Shown here: one piece after another, positions 35,378 through 44,700 of the stretch
How positions within the stretch are numbered: the first letter of the stretch is position 1
Layout of the letters: every line of letters starts with the position of its first letter
DNA from: Sipunculus nudus
Taxonomy: Eukaryota; Annelida; Sipuncula; Golfingiida; Sipunculidae
Assembly (NCBI GenBank): GCA_026874595.1
Contig: JAPPUL010000079.1
Span: 1,417,001-1,481,000, forward strand
Direction of reading: 5' to 3'
DNA length: 64,000 nucleotides
Notes under the pieces: generated by a model
The model's input: only the letters and a program-made list of their open reading frames with translations
The model's database searches: none
What the model was told of the DNA's origin: nothing
Position numbers and translations under genes: made by a program

Positions 35378-36865
35378 TTATTTTCTACGGATACTTCTAT
35401 CTAAAGCAGGTTTAATTAAAGCAGGATGAACATTATGTATTTCTCGTGCCATAAGCTTAACAAGGTTACGGATTTCCCACTGAGCGTTTTTCGACAATCT
35501 AAGATTAATAAGATGATAAACTTCCCAAAGAGATAAAGAAGCGAGTATGGGTCTAATATGAGAGTTAGTGACTAAGTAGTGGGCTTCAAAAGGGTATAGT
35601 TTAGCGATTTGGTTGTATATGTCCTTAGAATGTAAAATAGCCTTAGTAAATATATCCTTAATCCCAGCCTCAATAATATTTTGCGGTATAATATAACCGT
35701 TTTCTATTGAAGGGTATTGCCAAGAGATATTAATTTTGCGATGGCGTAAAAACTGATGCCAACAAGCCTCCGACATATGGAGTTCGAAGTGGTAAACAAT
35801 GTCCTCAAAAGGGGAGAGGGGATTATCATGGTCATGAAGGCTTGCCATAATGTTGTTAAAGAGCTTAATTTTCTGTTCCAAAGGCTTAGTTTCTATATCC
35901 GTAGAAAGGTCATTAAAAGAGAGATTATTTTTGAGGAAAGGGAAAGTCAAATTAGAGATTAAAGAGTTGAGAGCAGATTCTTGAGGGTTTTTAGTATTTT
36001 TAAAAGAGAAGTCAACGAGCTCAACCTTGATATTATTTAACGGCTCATTAATATTTTTGGATTTAGAAATATAGTTATATGCAAAGTTCGTTAAAACGGT
36101 GCGAGAGGAGGTAATAAAAGTCTTTGAGTCAACATATTTAATGAGAGTGGGCAAAGCTCGAAGCACTTCAGTTTTAATTTCCGAAGCTCTATCCCGCACT
36201 TCAGGATATTCACTTGAGAGGAGCGTACAAATCATATCGGCACAAGCACGAGCATTAGTAGTAAGTCCTAAATTGGTATAAACGGCAAGAGGCAAGATAT
36301 ATCGAGCATCTTCAAATGCAAGTTTGTCTATGTAGCTGTTGTAGTATTTACTCGACTGAGTTTTTTTAATTTTGATTTTAGCTTTAAGAAATATAACAAG
36401 TTTATTAAAAAGAGCGGAATAGACATCATAGATATAGGATTGGTATTCACAATAAATCTTTAAAGACAAGTTATCTAGTGTAGAAGGGATATAAAAGTCT
36501 CCTTTTTTAGGTTTTTGATAACGCTGGGAGTATTCAACAGGAGAGATGTATGGATTTGAGCGTTCTAGTAAGGAAGAAAAAAGCCTTGAAACATTTTCAA
36601 TGCCGATATGAGTAACAGCAAGTTCAGCAACGGAGGCATGGCCATAATTAAGCACCCATTTTTCATGAAACTCTCTAGCTTTCTGCTGCGAAACGCTAAG
36701 TAAGTTTTCTCTAAAGCTTTTGGGACTTCTGCTAACATAAGCAAAGAGAGTAGCAATAACTTCTTCAGGAAGAGCAAAGATGGAATAAATATCTTTATCC
36801 AAGTTAGAAACATATTTACTAATGGGGTTTTTATTTTGGTTATAAAAATCTTGTTGTAAACTCAT
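35378..36865 (-). CDS. two-domain ThyX-family flavin-dependent thymidylate synthase
   Basis: The protein has about 495 residues from the ATG at 36865 and consists of two ThyX-like halves. The first has GHASVAELAVTHIGIENVSR and then ERSNPYISPVEYSQRY, a degraded ThyX motif. The second has EDIVYHFELHMSEACWHQFL and RHRKINISWQYPS, which keeps the RHR...S core. ThyX methylates dUMP using FAD and methylene-tetrahydrofolate. Standard ThyX has ~220-250 residues and acts as a tetramer with shared active sites; a fused duplicate could form mixed sites. The longer reading to 36958 would add a hydrophobic lead I consider non-coding. glyA at 60850 supplies the folate one-carbon unit. Confidence 0.8.
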   Translation of the reverse strand: MSLQQDFYNQNKNPISKYVSNLDKDIYSIFALPEEVIATLFAYVSRSPKSFRENLLSVSQQKAREFHEKWVLNYGHASVAELAVTHIGIENVSRLFSSLLERSNPYISPVEYSQRYQKPKKGDFYIPSTLDNLSLKIYCEYQSYIYDVYSALFNKLVIFLKAKIKIKKTQSSKYYNSYIDKLAFEDARYILPLAVYTNLGLTTNARACADMICTLLSSEYPEVRDRASEIKTEVLRALPTLIKYVDSKTFITSSRTVLTNFAYNYISKSKNINEPLNNIKVELVDFSFKNTKNPQESALNSLISNLTFPFLKNNLSFNDLSTDIETKPLEQKIKLFNNIMASLHDHDNPLSPFEDIVYHFELHMSEACWHQFLRHRKINISWQYPSIENGYIIPQNIIEAGIKDIFTKAILHSKDIYNQIAKLYPFEAHYLVTNSHIRPILASLSLWEVYHLINLRLSKNAQWEIRNLVKLMAREIHNVHPALIKPALDRSIRRK

Positions 36866-36875
36866 GCCCTTAAAA

Positions 36876-36915
36876 GTCAATCCGAAGTTGAAGTTGAATG
36901 AAAGTTGAATGAATA
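36876..36915. repeat. short GAAGTTGAATGA repeats
   Basis: GAAGTTGAA and AAGTTGAATGA recur three times in the spacer between thyX and the divergent cation-efflux gene. Confidence 0.6.
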
Positions 36916-37056
36916 GAAAAGATAGTATAAAGCGGAGTATTTTGTAAATGATTTTCAAAGAATTTCGCTATAAATAAAAAAATGTTTAATATATTGGCTA
37001 TGAAAAAGTATTATATGCTGATAAGTTAAATATGCTGATAGTAGAAGAGGTGTCAA

Positions 37057-38244
37057 ATGATGAATGAATTAGATATGACAGAGGACGCACTATACAAGAA
37101 GAAGCGCCTTGTAACGCTTATAGGGACTTTGGTAAACTTGCTTTTAATGCTTTTGCAGTATACGATAGGATATATGGTAGGGAGCGGTGCCTTAATAGCG
37201 GATGCAACACATACAGCCACAGACTATATAAGTGATATAATAGTGTTGATAGGAATAAAGCTTGCGTCAAAGCCAGCAGATAAGGAACATCCCTATGGGC
37301 ATGGTAAATTTGAGACGGTAGCAAGTTTAGTGGTTGCATTTTTGATAGCAAGCGCAGGAGGTTTTATATTTTATGAAGGTATAAATAAGTTTTTGAATAT
37401 GCTTGAAGGGGAAGGTGTAGGCTTTGGAGAAGATTATGTATATGCGGTATATATAGCAATATTGACAATAATAGCTAAGGAGGGATTATATAGATATACA
37501 AGATATTATGGCAATAAATTAAATAGTCTTGCATTACTATCGAACGCAAGTCATCACAGAACAGACAGCATCTCCTCGATAGGGGTATTAATAGGGATAC
37601 TAAGCACCTTATATTTAGGGCTTTTGTATATGGATTCGATTGCGACTATGTTTGTAGCAGGTTTTATATTATATGCAGCATTTGAGATATTTTACAAAGC
37701 ATTTGAAGAGATGGTAGACACGGCACCGCCTGAGAAGATAAGGAATAGGCTAGAAAGCATTGCAAATGATACAATTGGAGTTAAGAGCAGTAAATCAATA
37801 AGGAGCCGGACTATAGGGGGTAGATTGATTACTGACATGACGATTGAAGTAGAGGCAACTTTTACATTATATGAGGCATACCAGATAGGCGAGAGTGTTA
37901 AGAAAAACATAAGAAAAAACATATCATCGGTCCTAGATGTAGTAATTCACCTAGAGCCAAGTGAGCAAACGAGTGAAATAGCTTTAGAAAGACAAAGTAA
38001 GATAGAAAAAATCTTGTCAAAGACGCTTAATATGTACTCAAATACCTTAACGGGAGTACGAGACATAAGATATTATCATTTGAATAAGCGTGTTGATATA
38101 ATGGTGACATTTACGACAAATAAGGATTTACTTAGCCGAGAGGAGAAGGTGTTAATAGATTTAATTAAGGGAGTGCTTGCCGAAAGTGATCCTGAGATAA
38201 ATAATATATACATAAGTTTGCAATATGAAAGTCCTAATAAATGA
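37057..38244 (+). CDS. cation diffusion facilitator family transporter
   Basis: The 395-residue CDF transporter exports divalent metal ions such as Zn, Fe or Mn in exchange for protons. About six membrane segments span residues 18-215. Metal ligands appear as HTATDYISD (52-60) in the second segment and HHRTDSISS near residue 168 in the fifth. GHGKFET follows the second segment, as usual. The cytoplasmic C-terminal domain is unusually long (~180 residues), with what looks like two copies of the dimerisation fold (VVIHLEP near 300 and YISLQYE at the end). Two adjacent ATGs follow an AGAGGTG site. Confidence 0.9.
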   Translation: MMNELDMTEDALYKKKRLVTLIGTLVNLLLMLLQYTIGYMVGSGALIADATHTATDYISDIIVLIGIKLASKPADKEHPYGHGKFETVASLVVAFLIASAGGFIFYEGINKFLNMLEGEGVGFGEDYVYAVYIAILTIIAKEGLYRYTRYYGNKLNSLALLSNASHHRTDSISSIGVLIGILSTLYLGLLYMDSIATMFVAGFILYAAFEIFYKAFEEMVDTAPPEKIRNRLESIANDTIGVKSSKSIRSRTIGGRLITDMTIEVEATFTLYEAYQIGESVKKNIRKNISSVLDVVIHLEPSEQTSEIALERQSKIEKILSKTLNMYSNTLTGVRDIRYYHLNKRVDIMVTFTTNKDLLSREEKVLIDLIKGVLAESDPEINNIYISLQYESPNK

Positions 38245-38304
38245 GTAAGAGATGAGTAAGAGATGGATAAGAGATGGATAAGAGATGGATAAGAGATGAG
38301 TAAA
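38241..38304 (+). repeat. 11-bp tandem repeat
   Basis: About six copies of the 11-bp unit TAAGAGATGGA, alternating with TAAGAGATGAG, lie between the convergent cation-efflux and recR genes and begin at the stop codon of the first. Confidence 0.85.
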
Positions 38305-38309
38305 AAATA

Positions 38310-38921
38310 TTAATTTATAGTCTCACGCTTCATTATAGATTTAAGTAGTGTTAGCGGGTCGGCGTATTCTATATCCGCTCCAATAGGCAGACCTTTTGCA
38401 ATAAAGCTTACTTTTATATTCTCATAACGTTTAAGAAGGTGTGCAATATATAAAGACGTAGCATCCCCCTCAGTATTTGGATTAGTAGCAAGTATAACTT
38501 CTTCAATATCGTCTTTATTTTTATTTATTCGTTCAAGCAATTCTTTTATTTTTAGCTTATCAGGACCAATTCCATCTATCGGAGATAAGTGTCCTGTTAG
38601 AACATGATACAAACCTTTATATTCCATTGTCTTTTCTATGCTTATAACGTCTCTAAATGTCTCAACTACGCATATTATGCTTTGTAATCTATTTGGATTT
38701 ATACATATATTACAAATATCATGTTCACTTATATTAAAACATATTTTACAAAATAAACTCTTCTCTTGTAAGCGAAGTATTGAATTGCCCAAAAGACTTA
38801 TATTTTCTTTAGACGTTGTAAGAAGGTGAAATGCAAGACGTTCTGCTGTCTTTCTACCTATCCCCGGGAATTTTGAAAACTCAGTTATTACTGAAGATAA
38901 ACTATTTGGATATAGTTCCAT
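38310..38921 (-). CDS. recR: recombination mediator RecR
   Basis: RecR, with RecO and RecF, loads RecA at gaps. The 203-residue protein has the helix-hairpin-helix KFPGIGRKTAERLAFHLL (17-34), a four-cysteine zinc finger (CKICF...CNIC, about 58-73) and a Toprim domain (IICVVET near 83, ILATNPNTEGDATSLYI near 143). It ends with a conserved GLPIGADIEYADPLTL. It starts one base after the ybaB stop, so the genes are coupled. Confidence 0.95.
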   Translation of the reverse strand: MELYPNSLSSVITEFSKFPGIGRKTAERLAFHLLTTSKENISLLGNSILRLQEKSLFCKICFNISEHDICNICINPNRLQSIICVVETFRDVISIEKTMEYKGLYHVLTGHLSPIDGIGPDKLKIKELLERINKNKDDIEEVILATNPNTEGDATSLYIAHLLKRYENIKVSFIAKGLPIGADIEYADPLTLLKSIMKRETIN

Positions 38922-38922
38922 A

Positions 38923-39234
38923 CTACATCAAACCACCTAAGCCCGGTACGTTTAAACCGCCTGTTACTTTGCCCATTTCTGTGCTTGCAAGCTCATTGGA
39001 CTTCTTTATAGCATCATTTATCGCCGCACTAACAAGGTCCTCAAGCATCTGAACATCTTCCTTATCTACTACCTCAGGATTTATACTTAGTTTCTTTAGC
39101 TCCTGATGCCCATTCATAACCACTTTAACCATGTCTCCTCCCGCACTAGATTCAACTTCCTTACTTTTTAACTCCTCCTGTGCCTTTTCCATCTTAGCTT
39201 GCATAGCTTTTATCTGTTTCATCATATTACTCAT
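38923..39234 (-). CDS. ybaB: YbaB/EbfC nucleoid-associated protein
   Basis: This small DNA-binding protein forms a dimer with long helices. MMKQIKAMQAKMEKAQEEL is the family's N-terminal helix, and the C-terminus has the Gly-rich PGLGGLM. I prefer the ATG at 39234 because GGAG lies six bases upstream; a second ATG at 39246 would add four residues. The order dnaX, ybaB, recR is one of the most conserved in bacteria. Confidence 0.94.
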   Translation of the reverse strand: MSNMMKQIKAMQAKMEKAQEELKSKEVESSAGGDMVKVVMNGHQELKKLSINPEVVDKEDVQMLEDLVSAAINDAIKKSNELASTEMGKVTGGLNVPGLGGLM

Positions 39235-39307
39235 AAACTTCTCCATCTAACATTTTTACTTAAACTTTTGGTTTTTGTTTTTATATAAAATATAGCAGAA
39301 TATAATA

Positions 39308-41125
39308 TTAGTCTATGATTTTGCCCTTGAAAACATCAAGTACTTTATCTATTCCTTCTTCTGTGGCTCTTTTATTTTTAATCTCTTTTCCTTCTTTGTC
39401 TAAGCTAGCTTTAACATAAGCTGTTTGATTATAAAGCATTTTATATGCATTTGCCAAAATCTTCTTGTTTTTTTGGTCATTTACTCGCTCATAGAAGCTC
39501 TCATCATATAAAACGATTTCTATCTCTTTTGAATTCTCTTTTGAATTTTTCTTAGCAGATTCTCTAATAACAAGTTCAGCACGGGCAAGGCAACTTGCTA
39601 AAACAGGATGCTTATCTGCAATATTATCTTCAAGTCTCTTTAAAATAGCGTTTGGATTTTCTTCTCTTTCTTCTTTTTCTGGCTTGGCTTCTCTTTCTTC
39701 TCTTTCTTCTTTTTCCGGCTTGTCTTCTTTTTCTGCCTTTCCTTCTTTGCTATCTTTTCCAATCTCTTTTACAGAAGATTCTTTTTGTTTAATATCTTCT
39801 TTAATATCTTCTTTAATATCTTCGTTAACTGTTTTATTTTTGACTTTATTCTTATTAGCTTCCTTATTAATTTCTTTAGAAACCTCTTTAGAAGCTTGCA
39901 CTTGTTCTTTTTTTGTATATTGCTCTTTAATCTTTATTTGTTTAGTATTTATATTCTCTTTTGTCGAAAGAAGGCGTTTTTCAATATCCTCAAGTCGTTC
40001 AAGCATCTTTTTGTAATCTATATGATTATCATATTCGATCAAGCGGAATATACATGACTCATAAGCATATCTATCGTTTAGCGCTCGTTTTAATTTGTCT
40101 ATAAGTTCGCTTAATAAATTTATTATAAATACAAGTTCACTTTTTTGAAAGGCGCTTTTATATTTTTTCAAAAACTCAAACTCGTCCTTAGCAAGGTCAA
40201 GAATATACCCTTCAGCTAAAGACTTAATCTCTTCATTAAGGATTAGTATATTTCTAAAATAGGATATAAGTTCTTGAGCAAAGTTAGATATACTAAATCC
40301 ATTTTCAATAAGGTATTTGCCTATATTTATTAGCGATAGGATATCTTTTTTAGTAAGGCCTTTAATAAAGTCATTGTAGACGGTGCTTGCAACAAGTCCA
40401 AGTAGTTCATTTAAAAGTTCTTTAGTAATCTTGCCATTGCCAAAAGAAATTGCTTGGTCAAATAGATTTAGGCTATCCCGCATTGAGCCTGAGCCTGCTT
40501 TAGCAATCATAAGTAAAGTCTGCTCATCTGCTTTAATCTTATTTTCTTTTGCAATAGTTTTAAGGTAGTCTTTAACTTTTAAGTTAGGAATTTGCCTAAA
40601 ATTGTACTGAATACATCTTGAGCGTATGGTAAGTTTTACTTTATATAATTCTGTAGTTGCAAAAATGAATATAACATGTTGTGGCGGTTCCTCAAGAGTT
40701 TTCAAAAGGGAATTAAATGCTTGATCTGTTAGCATATGCACTTCGTCTATTATAAATATTTTATATCTTGCTTTAGTGGGTTTGTAATTAACGCTGTCAC
40801 GTATCTCACGTATTTGGTCAATTCCCCTATTTGAGGCCCCATCTATTTCTATAATGTCATAAGATGAACTTTTTGTAATCTCGATGCAATTAGAACATTT
40901 ATGACAAGGCTTATCGCTAATACCCTTTTCACAAGATAATGATTTTGCAAGTATGCGTGCGGTAGAGGTTTTGCCGGTGCCACGAGGTCCTGAGAAAAGA
41001 TAAGCATGGGCAATATGATTATTTTTAATGCTATTACTTAATGCCTTGCTAATATGCTCCTGTCCAATAAGCTCGGATAACTCTTTTGGTCTGTATGCTC
41101 TTGCAGATAACTTATAATGGCTCAT
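39308..41125 (-). CDS. dnaX: DNA polymerase III subunit gamma/tau
   Basis: DnaX is the clamp-loader ATPase and replisome organiser. The 605-residue protein has Walker A SGPRGTGKTS near residue 45, a zinc module of four cysteines (CEKGISDKPCHKCSNC), Walker B IIDEVHML, and the sensor segment FATTELYKVKLTIRSRC. Residues ~398-492 form a highly charged Lys/Glu-rich linker with repeated NEDIKEDIKEDIK and KPEKEEREE units, before a C-terminal tau domain. I did not find a clear frameshift signal for a short gamma form. Confidence 0.95.
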   Translation of the reverse strand: MSHYKLSARAYRPKELSELIGQEHISKALSNSIKNNHIAHAYLFSGPRGTGKTSTARILAKSLSCEKGISDKPCHKCSNCIEITKSSSYDIIEIDGASNRGIDQIREIRDSVNYKPTKARYKIFIIDEVHMLTDQAFNSLLKTLEEPPQHVIFIFATTELYKVKLTIRSRCIQYNFRQIPNLKVKDYLKTIAKENKIKADEQTLLMIAKAGSGSMRDSLNLFDQAISFGNGKITKELLNELLGLVASTVYNDFIKGLTKKDILSLINIGKYLIENGFSISNFAQELISYFRNILILNEEIKSLAEGYILDLAKDEFEFLKKYKSAFQKSELVFIINLLSELIDKLKRALNDRYAYESCIFRLIEYDNHIDYKKMLERLEDIEKRLLSTKENINTKQIKIKEQYTKKEQVQASKEVSKEINKEANKNKVKNKTVNEDIKEDIKEDIKQKESSVKEIGKDSKEGKAEKEDKPEKEEREEREAKPEKEEREENPNAILKRLEDNIADKHPVLASCLARAELVIRESAKKNSKENSKEIEIVLYDESFYERVNDQKNKKILANAYKMLYNQTAYVKASLDKEGKEIKNKRATEEGIDKVLDVFKGKIID

Positions 41126-41152
41126 AAAAGTACTTTATGGTGTATAGTTCAT

Positions 41153-41198
41153 GTAAAATCATGTAAAAAAGTTTATGTAAAATCATGTAAAAAAGTTT
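41153..41198. repeat. 23-bp direct repeat between dnaX and SRP RNA
   Basis: Two copies of GTAAAATCATGTAAAAAAGT, each about 23 bp with flanks, lie next to each other in the spacer between dnaX and the SRP RNA. Confidence 0.85.
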
Positions 41199-41202
41199 TT
41201 AT

Positions 41203-41306
41203 AAAAAGCCTCTGCCCCAACTATAACGCACTCAAACTATACTCCGTTGCTCCGATCAAGGCCTGGCGGGTTGGCATAATTGAGTAGCTCATAGAGTGTC
41301 AGAGGC
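41203..41306 (-). ncRNA. ffs: small bacterial SRP RNA (4.5S type)
   Basis: The RNA (about 41306 down to 41208, 99 nt) folds into one long hairpin: outer stem GCCUCUG/CAGAGGC, then CUAUGA/UUAUAG, then ACUCAAUUAU pairing with AUAGUUUGAGU with one bulge. Near the tip CCG/CGG encloses the conserved symmetric loop with CAGG on the 5' side and AGCA on the 3' side, which SRP54/Ffh recognises. The outer stem is followed by TTTTT, a terminator. It lies 3 bases after tRNA-Ser and upstream of dnaX, the same order as in Bacillus. The tip CCUUGAUCGG is not a standard GNRA loop. Confidence 0.85.
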
Positions 41307-41309
41307 TTT

Positions 41310-41394
41310 CGGAGAAAGAGGGATTCGAACCCTCGGTAGCAAATGCTACACACGCTTTCCAAGCGTGCACCTTAAGCCTCTCGGTCATCTCTCC
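41310..41394 (-). tRNA. tRNA-Ser (anticodon GGA)
   Basis: The class II tRNA has acceptor stem GGAGAGA/TTTCTCC with discriminator G, anticodon stem-loop CACGC-TTGGAAA-GCGTG with anticodon GGA, a long variable arm (TGTAGCATTTGCTAC) and T arm GAGGGTTCGAATCCCTC. The 3' CCA is not encoded, so it must be added by a CCA-adding enzyme. It reads UCC and UCU codons. Confidence 0.95.
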
Positions 41395-41783
41395 AGGCCC
41401 GTATTATAGACATAATATAGCCATCGTCCATAATCTAGAAATATAAAATATAATACTATTAAAATCTCATGAAACGTAAAATCTTTATCGCATTTTAAAC
41501 TACCTTATGTCAAAATGGCAAAAACCATATTTTATAAATTATGCAATAAATGGCTCACACTTATTCTATAAATAAGTAGTATGTGATTAGAAAAATAAAA
41601 TCACAAAATAAGATTATTAAGCTATAAAATATTGCTAATTTAAAGTATCTTTTACACACGCTAATAGAGGGAGTTAAAAAAAAAGCTTAGGATAGGGATA
41701 TTCTATAGGGAATAGAAATAGTAGTTGGCTCTTTAAAAGTATATTATAAAAAAAACAATTAACAAACACAAAATGGGAGAACA
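41395..41783. other. intergenic region between tRNA-Ser and dnaE
   Basis: These 389 bases between divergent transcription units are AT-rich. Apart from the -10 element for the tRNA and the GGGAGAA ribosome site for dnaE, I see no gene and no clear structured element; TATTC and GAATA near 41698 form only a 5-bp inverted repeat. Confidence 0.5.
41403..41408 (-). promoter_or_regulatory. -10 element for tRNA-Ser / SRP RNA
   Basis: On the minus strand a perfect TATAAT ends nine bases before the tRNA 5' end, followed by a GC-rich discriminator (ACGGGCCT), typical of strong stable-RNA promoters. The -35 region is weak. Confidence 0.5.
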
Positions 41784-44700
41784 ATGAATTCTTTTGTGCA
41801 CTTACACACTCATAGTCATTATTCGTTATTAGATGCAACGTGTACAATAAAAGGGCTTGTAGCAAAGGCAAAAGAACATAATATGAGCTCTCTTGCACTA
41901 ACCGATCATGGTAATTTATTTGGTGCAATAGAGTTTTACAATGAGTGTCGCAAGGCAGGGATTAATCCGATAATAGGCTGTGAGCTTTATGTATCAGTAA
42001 AGGATCATAAAGAAAAGTCTTTGATACGAGGCGAAAAACATTATCATCATTTAATCGTGCTTGCCAAAAATAGTAATGGATATAAAAATCTACTAAAGCT
42101 AGTGTCAATAAGCTATCTGGAGGGGTTTTACTACAGGCCTCGTGTAGACAAAAAAACATTAAGAAAATATTCAAAAGATCTAATAGCTTTAAGTGCGTGT
42201 TTGGGAGGCGAGATACCGAGTCTTATAATGCGTGATAAAGTAGATGAGGCAATAAAGGTAACAAAAGGGTATAAAGAGATATTTGGAGAGGACTCATTTT
42301 ATCTTGAGCTACAAGATCATGGAATAGATAAACAAAGGAAAGTAAACGAAGTACTTTTAACTATCTCAGAAGAGACGAACACAAAACTAGTAGCAACAAA
42401 CGACATACATTATTTGAATAAGACAGATCGCGAGGCCCATGATGTACTGCTTTGTATCGGCAGTCAAAATAAAGTTACAGATGAAAAGCGAAAAAGATAT
42501 TACGGGGAGCAATATTATTTTAAAAGCACAGAAGAAATGCAAGAAGTATTTAAAGATGCTCGTTTTGTAAATGCTTTAGAAAACACCGAAAAAATAGCAT
42601 CTTGTTGTAATATCGAGCTTGAATTTAAACAAAGCCTGCCAAAGATAAAAATACCAAAAGAGCATACCCAAGAGAGTTATCTAAAGGAGCTTTGCCGTGA
42701 GGGTCTTACAAAACGGTATAATGGAGGAGTAGATGCTAAGCTTAAGGAACGTCTTACTTATGAGCTATCGATAATATGTGAAATGGGTTTTGCAGGGTAT
42801 TTTCTGGTTGTATGGGATTTTATAAACTGGGCAAGAAATAATGATATAATAGTTGGCCCTGGACGTGGGAGTGTAGCTGGTTCGTTGGTAGCCTATTGTT
42901 TGTATATAACAGATGTAGATCCGATAAAACATGGTTTAATATTTGAAAGGTTTTTGAATCCCCAGAGGATATCAATGCCTGATATAGACACGGACTTTGA
43001 ATATGAGAAACGAGATCAGGTGATAGATTACGTAGTCGAGAAATACGGAGAAGAAAAGGTTGCATCAATAATAACATTTGGAGCACTAAAGGCAAAAGCA
43101 GTAATAAGAGATGTAGGACGTGTTTTGGGCATACCGTTTGGGGAAGTGGATAAGCTTGCAAAGCTAATACCATTTGGTCCTAAAGTTACACTTAAAACGG
43201 CATATGATGAAGTAAAGGAAATAAGAGAGCTAGTAGAAACTAACGTTAAAACGAAACAGTTGTATGAACTTGCAAAAAAGCTTGAGGGAACAAATCGTCA
43301 TGCAGGAACGCACGCAGCAGGGCTTGTAATAGGAGGGCAACGTCTTGATGAGCTTGTGCCTTTATATTCAGATCCAAGAACAAAAAGTATTTTGACTCAA
43401 TTTGAAGGGGAGTATCTTGAGGAGGTAGGGTTGCTTAAGATGGATTTTCTTGGACTTAGAAACTTATCAGTAATAAATAAATGTATCAAGACCTTAAATA
43501 AGGCTGGAGATATTGCAATAGACATAACGAAGATACGGCTTGATGATGAGAAAGTGTATAAGATGCTTAAAAGAGGACAAACACTGGGAGTATTTCAACT
43601 TGAGGGAGATGGAGTACAAGATTTGATGAGCAGATTGAAGCCTAGCGTATTTGACGATATAATTGCCTTGATAGCGTTATACAGGCCTGGTCCATTAAAT
43701 TCTGGGATGGTAAAAGAATTTATAAAGCGTAAACATAAGAAGGACAAAATAGACTATAAGCATGAGTTACTAAAACCTATATTAGAGGAGACTTATGGTG
43801 TAATGGTTTATCAGGAGCAGGTTATGGAGATAGCAGTAGTAATAGGGGGATTTAGTTTAGGGAAGGCAGATGAGCTTCGCAAGGCAATGGGAAAGAAGCT
43901 AAAAAGTAAGATGGACGCGCTTAAGATGGATTTTTTAGAAGGTGCGTCTAAAAAGGGTATAAAGAGTGCTTTAGCCCAAGAGTTGTATGAGCATATGGCG
44001 GAGTTTGGGGAATATGGCTTTAACAAGTCGCACAGTGCAGCATATGCGTATATAACCTATAGGACAGCGTATTTAAAGGCAAATTACCCGATAGAATACA
44101 TGATGTCGTTGTTGGCGTGTGATCGAGATATAGACAAAGTAGTAGAGTATATAAATGAAGCAAAGCGGATGAAGATAAATATATTGCCACCGTCAATAAA
44201 TCGTAGTGAAGAGAATTTCTCAATAGAGAAAGAAAATGAAGGGTTAGACAAGAAAGGAGTAGACAAGATAAGATTTGGGTTATCAGCAATAAAGAATATA
44301 GGACATAGTGCAATTGATAAATTGCTTCAAGAAAGGAGGGAGGGAGAGTTTAAGTCAATATACGACATATGCCGTCGACTAAATACAAAGAGTTTAAAGA
44401 AGGTATTAGAGGTGCTTATAAAATCGGGAGCGATGGACGAATTTGGCTTGACACGGGCAACACATCTTTCGATATTAGATGAAGCAATAGAAAGGGGCCA
44501 ATCAAGTCAAGCAGCCAAAGCTCAGGGTCAATTTATATTATTTGGCCAAGAGTCAGAGGAAGATGAAGGTGCTGGTTTTAGACAAGAAACAGTAAGCGAC
44601 ATAGAGGAGTTTTCAAAGACACAGATATTAAATTATGAGAAGGAAGTGCTTGGTTTTTATTTTTCGGGGCATCCACTTGATGAACACAGTGAAAAGATAA

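Noticed and set aside
36866-36958. Signal-peptide-like extension of the ThyX protein
   Set aside because: ThyX is cytosolic, and the extension is encoded by the AT-rich spacer with the GAAGTTGAA repeat; the internal ATG suits the family better.
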